From positions 1 through 8,263 of the forward strand of contig PLXD01000202.1 in NCBI GenBank assembly GCA_003151295.1: DNA of 8,263 bases. The letters run 5' to 3'. Shown here piece by piece: positions 1 through 6,379 of this stretch (positions are counted from its first letter, which is position 1; each line of letters starts with the position of its first letter). A model generated the notes under the pieces. That model did not search any database. It saw nothing but the letters and a program-made list of their open reading frames with translations, and was not told the origin of the DNA. The translations under genes were made by a program, and so were the position numbers. The DNA is from Chitinophagaceae bacterium. Its GTDB lineage: Bacteria > Bacteroidota > Bacteroidia > Chitinophagales > Chitinophagaceae.

Positions 1-319
1 TACCTGTGGGCATGAGTTGCAGCCCTTCCGTCCATCCTTTGATGACCCCGTTCAGCGGGAAAGTGGCCGGCTGCCCCCGTTTAACGGAACTATCAAAAAC
101 GGAGCCGTCAATCAGGGTCCCATGATAATGGCAGGTCACGTTATTACTTGCAAGGGGCTTTTTTCCGGACCCTTCCGTAATTACTTCGTATTGCAAGCCG
201 CTCGGCAAAGCGACAACACCGGCTTTATTCTTATTGGTAATCAAAAAATCCTGCCCGGCTTTTAAATTGGCGGCGGCTTTTTCATTCTTCATCTGGAATA
301 ATTTATCTGTTATGCCCAT
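1..319 (-). CDS. FKBP-type peptidyl-prolyl cis-trans isomerase, partial (C-terminus beyond left edge)
   Basis: Read on the minus strand, an ATG at 319-317 opens a frame that stays open for 106 codons to the window edge, so the gene is cut off. The product would catalyse cis-trans isomerisation of Xaa-Pro bonds. Residues 1-40 form a charged, probably helical lead-in. From residue 38 (LPSGLQYEVI) the FKBP fold begins. Expected active-site positions are visible: Y65 in CHYHGTLIDG, F75-D76 in SVFDSS, V92-I93 and W96 in LNGVIKGW. The order matches Mip/FkpA/FklB-like enzymes with a leading helix. No signal peptide follows this ATG, so a cytoplasmic location is inferred. The same frame is open further upstream, through a TTG at 334 and into the end of zwf, so a longer N-terminus cannot be excluded, but no upstream ATG was seen. 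The gene lies 52 bp downstream of zwf on the same strand and could be co-transcribed with it. The family call is strong; the exact start is less certain. Confidence 0.9.
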   Translation of the reverse strand, partial: MGITDKLFQMKNEKAAANLKAGQDFLITNKNKAGVVALPSGLQYEVITEGSGKKPLASNNVTCHYHGTLIDGSVFDSSVKRGQPATFPLNGVIKGWTEGLQLMPTG

Positions 320-331
320 ATAAGTTTTTTG

Positions 332-339
332 CAAAAATA
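332..339 (-). promoter_or_regulatory. Candidate -7 element upstream of the FKBP gene
   Basis: On the minus strand the octamer TATTTTTG fits the Bacteroidota -7 consensus TAnnTTTG at all fixed positions. It ends 12 bases before the FKBP ATG, so a transcript from it would have almost no leader. I see no convincing -33 TTTG at the usual 19-21 base distance. It may be a weak internal promoter between zwf and the FKBP gene, or a chance match in an A/T-rich gap. Confidence 0.25.
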
Positions 340-371
340 CAGTATAATCCGGACAGATTAGACTCGCGGCC

Positions 372-1973
372 TTAGCTTGCAGTGATCGCCGGTTTATCTG
401 TCTTTTTTATCTCCTTTATTTCTTTTATCTCTTTTATCTCTTTGACTCCTTCCCTGGAAGGCAATAGGAACCATTCTTTTGCATAAGGTTTTAGTATGGC
501 GTTGGCGACTGAAGGACCCCAGGTGCCGGCTTCATACAGCCGCAACTGCTTGCGGGGGTATTTCTCCCAGGCTTCCTGGATGGGCATAACCACTTTCCAT
601 GCGGCTTCGATCTGGTCGGCCCGCATGAACTGGGTGGCCTCCCCTTCCAGTACGTCCAGCAACAGCGATTCATATGCCTCCGGAAGGGATTGCGTATAAG
701 CATCCTTGTACATGAAATCCATTTCAACAGGCAATAGTTTCATATGCAGGCCCGGCACCTTGCTTTCGAACATCAGGTCTATTTCCAGTTCCGGCTGGAT
801 ACTGATGATTAATTGGTTGGGCTCGATATCGTCCCTGAAGATCTTATGGGGGGAATCCTTGAACTGGATCATAATAACCGAGGATTGCCGGGGCATCGAC
901 TTACCGGTGCGCAAAAAGAAAGGCACCCCCTTCCAGCGCTCGTTGTCTATAAAAAGCCGGGCTGCCACAAAAGTTTCGGTCGTCGAATCGGGAGCGACCT
1001 GTTCTTCCTGGCGGTAGCCTACCCTGGACATGCCATTGATCTCTCCGGGGGTGTACTGGCCGCGAACCACATTCTCGAACACCTGTTGCGTCGTCCAGGT
1101 CCTGACATTTTTCAGCACCCGCACTTTGGCGTCCCGGATCGCTTCCGCTTCATATTCCTTCGGGCAATCCATCGCAATGATGCAGAGCAGCTGCAGGAGG
1201 TGGTTCTGGATCATATCCCGCAGGGCGCCGCTGCTGTCGTAATAACCGCCTCGTTTGCCCACACCAACCTCCTCGGCCACGCTGATCTGTATATGATCGA
1301 TATATTTATTATTCCAGAGAGGCTCGAATACATAATTGGCAAAACGGAACGCCATAATATTCTGAACCATTTCCTTGCCCAGGTAATGATCGATGTGGTA
1401 GATCTGTTTTTCTTTAAACCGTTTGCTTATATACCGGTTGAGCTTTCTGGCCGAGTCCAGATCTGAGCCAAAGGGTTTTTCCACGACGATACGGTCGAGA
1501 GTATCCCGATTGCAAAGTTTTGCCCTCCACAAAGCGTCGGCGATGGGCTCGATAAAGCGGGGAGCTACGGCAAAGTAGAACATGCGGGTCCCTCTTTGCT
1601 TTATTTGCTCTTCAAATTCCTTTATTTTTTCTTTCAGGGTGTTATAGGTCCCGGCTTTCATGAAGTCGCCCTGTACATAAAAAATCCTTGCCGAAAAAAA
1701 AGCCCATTTTTCTTTATCGGCCTTCCCGTTTCGGCTGAAATCGTCGATCCCTTCGAGCAGGTCATTTCGGTAAGCCGTCTCATCGACCGTTAAAAAGTCA
1801 ACGCAAAAGATGGCAAAAGAGGATGGCAGGTGATCTTCTGTATACAGGTTATAAAGCGCCGGGATCAATTTCCGTTTGGTAAGATCTCCCTTCGCACCGA
1901 AAATGATAATAGATGCGGGACTTACTTCTCCTGTTTTCATATTGTTGAAATTTAGGTAAACAAACTTAGCCAT
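372..1973 (-). CDS. zwf: Glucose-6-phosphate 1-dehydrogenase
   Basis: This enzyme oxidises glucose 6-phosphate to 6-phosphogluconolactone in the cytoplasm. It is the entry step of the oxidative pentose phosphate pathway and a main NADPH source. In the 533-residue frame the dinucleotide-binding motif GAKGDLTKRK is at 26-35; the basic residues after it fit NADP preference. EKPFG is at 165-169, the substrate motif IDHYLGKE at 194-201 (Asp195 and His196 of the catalytic triad), and DMIQNH at 253-258 with His258 as the expected base. All key residues are present and the length is slightly above the usual 480-510. The excess lies at both ends: 11 N-terminal residues before Met12 (ATG at 1940-1938), which is a plausible true start, and a C-terminal tail with a KEI tandem repeat (about residues 510-521). 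No gnd or pgl gene is adjacent in the window. It diverges from the TonB receptor and precedes the FKBP gene. Function is very secure; the start codon is not. Confidence 0.97.
   Translation of the reverse strand: MAKFVYLNFNNMKTGEVSPASIIIFGAKGDLTKRKLIPALYNLYTEDHLPSSFAIFCVDFLTVDETAYRNDLLEGIDDFSRNGKADKEKWAFFSARIFYVQGDFMKAGTYNTLKEKIKEFEEQIKQRGTRMFYFAVAPRFIEPIADALWRAKLCNRDTLDRIVVEKPFGSDLDSARKLNRYISKRFKEKQIYHIDHYLGKEMVQNIMAFRFANYVFEPLWNNKYIDHIQISVAEEVGVGKRGGYYDSSGALRDMIQNHLLQLLCIIAMDCPKEYEAEAIRDAKVRVLKNVRTWTTQQVFENVVRGQYTPGEINGMSRVGYRQEEQVAPDSTTETFVAARLFIDNERWKGVPFFLRTGKSMPRQSSVIMIQFKDSPHKIFRDDIEPNQLIISIQPELEIDLMFESKVPGLHMKLLPVEMDFMYKDAYTQSLPEAYESLLLDVLEGEATQFMRADQIEAAWKVVMPIQEAWEKYPRKQLRLYEAGTWGPSVANAILKPYAKEWFLLPSREGVKEIKEIKEIKEIKKTDKPAITAS
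408..443 (-). repeat. Four-copy 9-bp tandem repeat in the zwf 3' end (KEI)4
   Basis: On the minus strand the unit AAAGAGATA occurs four times in a row. Two copies are exact and two have one substitution each (AAAGAAATA, AAGGAGATA). It keeps the reading frame and encodes Lys-Glu-Ile four times, just before the last 13 residues of glucose-6-phosphate dehydrogenase. The two substitutions are synonymous. The length of 9 bp means copy-number changes would not shift the frame. Confidence 0.9.
1961..1968 (-). promoter_or_regulatory. Candidate -7 element for zwf
   Basis: On the minus strand TAAGTTTG matches the Bacteroidota -7 consensus TAnnTTTG at every fixed position. It lies inside the first codons of the longest zwf frame (codons 2-5) and 20 bases before the internal ATG at 1940. 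If it is used, transcription would start near 1955 and only the Met12 start could be translated. The -33 region at the right spacing (TGTC/TGTG) is a poor match, so the call is moderate. Confidence 0.4.
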
Positions 1974-2117
1974 TTATTGGAGCTTGCGACACATATATTG
2001 GCAGCACTTATATTATTTATTCAATATATAATACCTTTTTATCTATTTTGAAATTATCCCTGTACAGAAAACCAAAAATCGTTTTTCAAAACTCATCTTT
2101 GCTTACAAAGACTGTTC
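1974..2117. other. Divergent, AT-rich intergenic region between zwf and the TonB receptor gene
   Basis: This 144-bp stretch separates two divergent genes and must hold at least the promoter of the receptor gene. It is strongly A/T-rich from about 1990 to 2050. It contains an 8-bp inverted repeat, ATATATTG at 1993-2000 and CAATATAT at 2022-2029, separated by 21 bases, which could be an operator. On the plus strand CATCTTTG (2094-2101) matches the -7 consensus TAnnTTTG except at the first base and sits 16 bases before the receptor ATG, but no good -33 element is visible. I see no clear Fur box. No small gene was found here. Confidence 0.5.
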
Positions 2118-4499
2118 ATGAGAAAATTAATGGGTGGGAGAACTCTTCAGAAAGGATTATGCCTGATAACCACCTGCTTATTTTGTTTTTTTGCATCTGC
2201 AGCGACCACTATCGCTACTGCTACCAGCGCAGCTACTGCTGCCTGGGACACTACCGGAACGATCAAAGGAAGGGTGATCACTTCGGATAACAGGCCGGGA
2301 GCCTATGTGACGATTCAATTAAAAGGGTCCCGGAAATCGACCACTACGGAGGAAGACGGCACATTCGTGATCCGTAATGTGCCAAACGGCGTCTATGAGA
2401 TAGAAGTTTCATTGATAGGCACTACCCCGGTATCTCAAACGGTCAGCGTAAAAAGCGACCAGGAGACAACCGTAAACCTGCAGCTTGCTCTATCCGCCAG
2501 GCAATTGGAGGATGTCATTATAACCGGCAACAAAACAAATAAATATGCGTCAAAGCAAAGCGACTACATAGCAAAAATGCCGCTGAAGGACCTGGAAAAT
2601 CCGCAGGTCTCTACTACGGTAACAAAAGAGCTGATGAAAGATCAATTAGTGACCGATTTCCAAAGCGCCTTGCAAAATGTGGCCGGAGGCGCCGTTCAGC
2701 AAAACCCGGACCGGACCATATATGTTATGCTACGTGGTTTTGAAGGGTATGGATTGCTGAGGAACGGCGTTTCCACGGGGCAGTTTTTTGACAATACGGA
2801 CCCGGTGAACCTGGAAAAGATAGAAATACTGAAAGGCCCCTCGGCCACCCTGTTTGGAACCAGCATCTCCTCCTATGGAGGTGTCGTCAACCGCGTTACC
2901 AAGAAACCTTATGACGCTTTCGGGGGCGAGATCGGCTATTCCGGGGGGCAATGGGACCTGAGCCGTTTTACCATAGATATCAATACACCCGTAAATGCCG
3001 ACAAGACAGCCCTGCTGCGCGTAAATGCCGCCAGTCACCAGGAGGGAAGTTTCCAGGATGCAGGCTCGCAAAGCTCCTGGATCGTAGCCCCCTCGTTCTC
3101 CTATAAAGTCAATGAAAAGCTGACCTTCTCGTTGGATGCCGAGAGTTCCCGTAATCATTCCGTCCCCTTAGTCGAATCCGGCTATTGGTTTTCGAATCTC
3201 TCCGCAAACAAATACAGCGATATCAGGATCCCTTATAATAGTTCGCTCATCGGTAACGATGTCAGGGATAATATCGGGACGACCAATGTCTTTGCCGGCG
3301 CCGAATATAAAATATCCGATAAATGGGTATCCAATACGATCTATGCCTATGACCTGCAATCCAGGGACGCCTATAACCTGGTCTTTTTGAATTTCATCAA
3401 TGATACGATGCTCAGCAGGTCTGTTTACGCGACCCGATCCGGGCGGGTCACGGCATCGGATCTGCAAGAGAATTTTACCGGAAAAATTGCTACCGGTACT
3501 ATAAAGCACAGGTTATTGCTGGGACTGGATTATTATTCGTATAAGATTGACTATCCCTACGCTTACTTTTCCTATGATACCGTCAATTTTACAAAGTCCG
3601 GAACGGCGAACATGTCCATTGAAAGGATCAACAACTTCGTCGCCTCCAACCCGTTGGCCGATTATACCGGCAATCAGTATACGCTGTCAGCTTATGCCAC
3701 GGACGTGGTTAATTTTACGGATAACCTGATTGGGATGGCAGCTGTTCGGATCGACCATTTTGTCGATCCCGGCCCGCGCGGTTACAAGCAAAATGCGGTT
3801 TCTCCAAAATTCGGGCTGATCTATCAGCCTGTTAAAAACAAGGTCTCCCTTTTTGCCAATTATATGAATGGATTTCAAAACGTCCCGGGTGTCGATGCTA
3901 ATAGCCGGCCTTTTAAACCGCAACAGGCCAACCAATGGGAAGGCGGTATCAAAATGGACATCCTAAGCGGCAAATTAAGCAGTACGCTCAGCTATTATAA
4001 TATCCTGGTAAAAAATGTGTTAAGGGCCGACACAGCGAATCCAGGTCAATCAATCCAGGATGGCTCTCAGCGGAGTAAGGGATTCGAGGCGGAATTTCTC
4101 GCCACTCCCCTACCCGGTTTAAATATTATAGCCGGCTATGGCTATAATGACAATGTCTATGTGAAACCGGATACCTCCCTAGTTGGCAAAAGGCCTGTGG
4201 AATCCCCCCGGAATACCGTTAACGGGTGGGTTAGCTATAAGGTGCAAAGAGGCGCCTTAAAAGGATTCATATTCGGTTTTGGAGGGAATTACACCAGTCA
4301 GATGTACTCCTATCTCGATTCAAAAAACCTGATTCCTTTGCCTGCCTATACTATACTCAGGGCCACGATCGCTTACGACCAGCCCAAATATGGGATCGGG
4401 CTACGGGTAAACAACCTCACCGGTCAAAAATATTGGAATGCCAACGGGGAGGCTCAAAGCCCCGCTCAGGTGACCGGCACCCTAACCTTTAAGTTTTAA
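2118..4499 (+). CDS. TonB-dependent siderophore-type outer-membrane receptor
   Basis: This 793-residue protein is an outer-membrane beta-barrel that would import a ligand, probably a ferric siderophore, using energy from TonB-ExbBD. Residues 1-42 look like a signal peptide with a hydrophobic core at about 14-30. Residues 47-125 form a carboxypeptidase-regulatory-like beta-sandwich domain (TGTIKGRVITSDNRPGAYVTI...). EDVIITG at 131-137 may act as the TonB box. The plug spans about 155-265 and includes VMLRGFEGYGLLRNG and the typical IEILKGPSATLFG (236-247). The barrel runs from about 270 to the C-terminal aromatic Phe793, with GFEAEF and a final VNNLTGQKYW...GTLTFKF strand pattern. There is no N-terminal STN signalling domain and no FecI/FecR-type pair next to it, so cell-surface signalling is unlikely. 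The siderophore assignment rests on plug and barrel style resembling FhuE/FecA-like receptors rather than SusC; the ligand is unknown. An alternative start at Met5 is possible. Confidence 0.93.
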   Translation: MRKLMGGRTLQKGLCLITTCLFCFFASAATTIATATSAATAAWDTTGTIKGRVITSDNRPGAYVTIQLKGSRKSTTTEEDGTFVIRNVPNGVYEIEVSLIGTTPVSQTVSVKSDQETTVNLQLALSARQLEDVIITGNKTNKYASKQSDYIAKMPLKDLENPQVSTTVTKELMKDQLVTDFQSALQNVAGGAVQQNPDRTIYVMLRGFEGYGLLRNGVSTGQFFDNTDPVNLEKIEILKGPSATLFGTSISSYGGVVNRVTKKPYDAFGGEIGYSGGQWDLSRFTIDINTPVNADKTALLRVNAASHQEGSFQDAGSQSSWIVAPSFSYKVNEKLTFSLDAESSRNHSVPLVESGYWFSNLSANKYSDIRIPYNSSLIGNDVRDNIGTTNVFAGAEYKISDKWVSNTIYAYDLQSRDAYNLVFLNFINDTMLSRSVYATRSGRVTASDLQENFTGKIATGTIKHRLLLGLDYYSYKIDYPYAYFSYDTVNFTKSGTANMSIERINNFVASNPLADYTGNQYTLSAYATDVVNFTDNLIGMAAVRIDHFVDPGPRGYKQNAVSPKFGLIYQPVKNKVSLFANYMNGFQNVPGVDANSRPFKPQQANQWEGGIKMDILSGKLSSTLSYYNILVKNVLRADTANPGQSIQDGSQRSKGFEAEFLATPLPGLNIIAGYGYNDNVYVKPDTSLVGKRPVESPRNTVNGWVSYKVQRGALKGFIFGFGGNYTSQMYSYLDSKNLIPLPAYTILRATIAYDQPKYGIGLRVNNLTGQKYWNANGEAQSPAQVTGTLTFKF

Positions 4500-4502
4500 G
4501 CA

Positions 4503-4520
4503 CCGGGATCGGAATCCTGG
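4503..4520 (+). terminator. Possible hairpin after the TonB receptor gene
   Basis: CCGGGAT (4503-4509) pairs with ATCCTGG (4514-4520), including one G-T wobble, around a CGGA loop, starting 3 bases after the receptor stop codon. It is followed by ATTTGAGG and not by a run of T, so it is at best a weak or non-canonical terminator, or a 3'-end stabilising hairpin. Confidence 0.35.
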
Positions 4521-4675
4521 ATTTGAGGAGTTAATCATGAGTTTGGTTTATCTTTATAGCGTAAGGGCTTTAAACGGACTTTTTGATCCTTAAGACCTTG
4601 CTTATTAGGAATTCTTTAACATTTCGAAAATAAACTTAATGCTTGTATGAGCATCGAACCCAAAAATATCAATCC

Positions 4676-5356
4676 ATGAAGAAGACACTCTCAGGTGCCT
4701 TTATTTTTATTTCCCTAATTGCACTTATCGTCGTTATTTCATTTGCCTCTTGCTCGAAAAGCCCGTCCAGCAGCGGTCCGGGGAACAGCACTACCGCTCT
4801 TTGGCCTTTAAAAGCCGGCGATACCTGGGTCTACGCGGATTCGACATTCAGCGATACGACGTTCATCCAAAACACCCTGGATACTGTTACGGCCCTTGCC
4901 CAAACCTATCATGATCCGGGTGGGTTCCCCTTGTATGAGCTAAACAGCACCGGTCAGGGGTGGTTCTGGACAAGCAGCTTTGCAGGTGTGGATCAAGGCA
5001 ATGACGCCATTTTCTTAATGGATAGCCTTAGCACTCCCTCCTATCTATTCTTTTCAACGGCTAATGTGGATGGGACTATTATAGGAACAGGCACCGATTT
5101 TTCTAACCCGGCCTGCCCGATCCAGATAGTCCAATATGGTTTTGTAACCCCTACCGTTATAAATGGATATTCCTGCATCTCGAATGTTCAATACTCAACG
5201 GACTGCAATGGCGTTATACAGGAGGAAATATTCATATACATATGTCCGGGCATTGGCGTTGTAAGGATAGAGGATCATCTGGCGGACGCTTCACAGAATA
5301 ATGCTTTGTTCCTGGACTATTCCCAGACCCTGAAATCCGTAAAATTGGCGAAGTGA
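4676..5356 (+). CDS. Secreted lipoprotein of unknown function
   Basis: I chose the ATG at 4676 over an in-frame TTG at 4643 because it starts directly with a lipoprotein signal peptide: MKK, a hydrophobic core (residues 8-24) and a lipobox-like FASC with the lipidated Cys at 26. The 226-residue product should be anchored to a membrane, probably the outer membrane. After a Ser/Gly-rich linker (27-40) comes WPLKAGDTWVY (43-53), a motif seen near the start of several families of Bacteroidota lipoproteins with a beta-rich fold. Near the end, YICPGIGVVRIED (188-200) resembles the 'APGVGLVK' ending of the same kind of protein. Four further cysteines (147, 167, 177, 190) could form two disulfides after export. 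No catalytic motif was recognised. The gene follows the TonB receptor by 176 bp and may or may not be co-transcribed with it. It converges with the ABC ATPase gene, 9 bp away. Confidence 0.8.
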   Translation: MKKTLSGAFIFISLIALIVVISFASCSKSPSSSGPGNSTTALWPLKAGDTWVYADSTFSDTTFIQNTLDTVTALAQTYHDPGGFPLYELNSTGQGWFWTSSFAGVDQGNDAIFLMDSLSTPSYLFFSTANVDGTIIGTGTDFSNPACPIQIVQYGFVTPTVINGYSCISNVQYSTDCNGVIQEEIFIYICPGIGVVRIEDHLADASQNNALFLDYSQTLKSVKLAK

Positions 5357-5365
5357 TTTTTCCCT

Positions 5366-6364
5366 TCATATATACCACACGTCTTCGGCAGGCAGTGAGA
5401 TATAAATTGTATCGCCTGTTGAAAGATCGCAGTCCGCTGTTTTTACAATGATAGAAACCGCCGGAAGAGATACTTCAATTTCATAGGAGCTTCCAAAATA
5501 TTCCAGTCTATTCACAACTCCTCTCAGGGCCTGATCTTTCAGGCCCTGAGTTTCTTCTTTTATTATTTTAAAACACTCGGGACGGATGAACAGTTCTTTC
5601 CCGTTCTGCACGATGCCCGGTAATACATAGAAATCTTTAGCCAGGGCCGGGCTTATTACATTGTATGGCCCGAATAATCCACCTGTATATTCGTTAACAG
5701 GTCGTTTGTAGATCTGCTCCGGCGATCCTTGCTGAACAATAGCACCTTCCTTCATCACCAGGATCTCGTCTGCCCAGGATAGTGTATCCATCGGGTCATG
5801 AGAAACCAGTATGCACGTGATTTTCAGCTTTTCCCCAACATCAAGGACCACAGATTTCAAAATATTTTTATGGATCCTATCCAGGTTTGAGAAAGGCTCA
5901 TCCAGCAATAAAAGACGTGGAGAAGTGACGAGCAGCCTCGCCAGGGCAATCCGTTGTTTCTCTCCTCCCGACAACTGGTCAGTTCTTCTTTTCAACAAAT
6001 GGCCGATCCGGCAAACTTCGTAGAGACCTTCAGCCTCTACCTCCGACAAGTCGTTTGCATACTCAAGAACCTGTTCAACCCTTAAATTATTAGGCAATTC
6101 AAATTGTTGGGACAAGTAGGCGACCCCCGCATGCCCCGGGATTAATTTTTCCGCAGGACCCTTTACCCTCCTGCCTTCGAATAGGACTTCCCCCCTATCG
6201 GGCTGGATCCATCCCGCTATGATTTTCAATAAGGTGCTTTTACCCGAGCCCGTTTCCCCCGCGATAGCAATTTTCCGGAATTTCCGCTGCTGAAAGCTAA
6301 TATCTTTTAATACAGGGGCTCTGCCTTCCTGTTTTCCGATTCCGGATACCTCTAATAAATTCAT
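5366..6364 (-). CDS. ABC transporter ATP-binding protein with TOBE-like C-terminal domain (orphan)
   Basis: This 332-residue protein has a complete ATP-binding cassette: Walker A GETGSGKST at 36-44, Q-loop around SQQFELP (85-91), signature LSGGEKQR at 131-138, Walker B LLLLDEP at 151-157, D-loop SNLD at 159-162 and switch His189 in VSHD. After GSPEQIYKRP and GPYNVI (232-237) the region 250-332 (IRPE..., then RGVVNRLEYFGSSYEIEVSLP) resembles the TOBE domain of importer ATPases of the FbpC/PotA/ModC type. It would energise a solute importer at the inner membrane. No permease or binding protein lies beside it: downstream is a convergent lipoprotein gene, and upstream is a molybdoenzyme. It starts 15 bp after the stop codon of that enzyme, so the two very likely share an operon. 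Molybdate or an oxyanion would suit this context, but the substrate cannot be read from the sequence. A striking perfect hairpin lies within residues 272-281. Confidence 0.93.
   Translation of the reverse strand: MNLLEVSGIGKQEGRAPVLKDISFQQRKFRKIAIAGETGSGKSTLLKIIAGWIQPDRGEVLFEGRRVKGPAEKLIPGHAGVAYLSQQFELPNNLRVEQVLEYANDLSEVEAEGLYEVCRIGHLLKRRTDQLSGGEKQRIALARLLVTSPRLLLLDEPFSNLDRIHKNILKSVVLDVGEKLKITCILVSHDPMDTLSWADEILVMKEGAIVQQGSPEQIYKRPVNEYTGGLFGPYNVISPALAKDFYVLPGIVQNGKELFIRPECFKIIKEETQGLKDQALRGVVNRLEYFGSSYEIEVSLPAVSIIVKTADCDLSTGDTIYISLPAEDVWYI
5523..5570 (+). terminator. Perfect 12-bp hairpin with T-rich tail, antisense inside the ABC gene
   Basis: CTCAGGGCCTGA (5523-5534) is followed by the loop TCTT and by its exact complement TCAGGCCCTGAG (5539-5550). 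The next 20 plus-strand bases are T-rich (TTTCTTCTTTTATTATTTTA). This has the form of an intrinsic terminator for plus-strand transcription, 167 bases after the stop codon of the lipoprotein gene. On the minus strand no T tract follows, so it should not stop transcription of the ABC gene itself. In the protein it encodes a variable stretch (TQGLKDQALR) ahead of the TOBE-like part. A chance or structural repeat is the alternative. Confidence 0.55.
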
Positions 6365-6379
6365 AAGATCAAAAAATAG

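Noticed and set aside
17..265. An 82-codon plus-strand frame at the left edge
   Set aside because: The minus strand here encodes a well-conserved FKBP domain with its active-site residues, so the plus-strand frame is a shadow.
813..1466. A 217-codon open frame on the plus strand, antisense to zwf
   Set aside because: It lies wholly inside the secure zwf gene, its translation shows no recognisable domain, and such long antisense frames are common opposite GC-rich coding sequence.
2730..3509. Two minus-strand frames of 142 and 113 codons opposite the TonB receptor
   Set aside because: They are antisense shadows of a clear beta-barrel gene and their translations have no domain or signal that I can recognise.
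4643..4675. TTG start extending the lipoprotein by 11 residues
   Set aside because: The extension would place a charged, non-hydrophobic stretch before a textbook lipoprotein signal peptide; the ATG at 4676 explains the sequence better.
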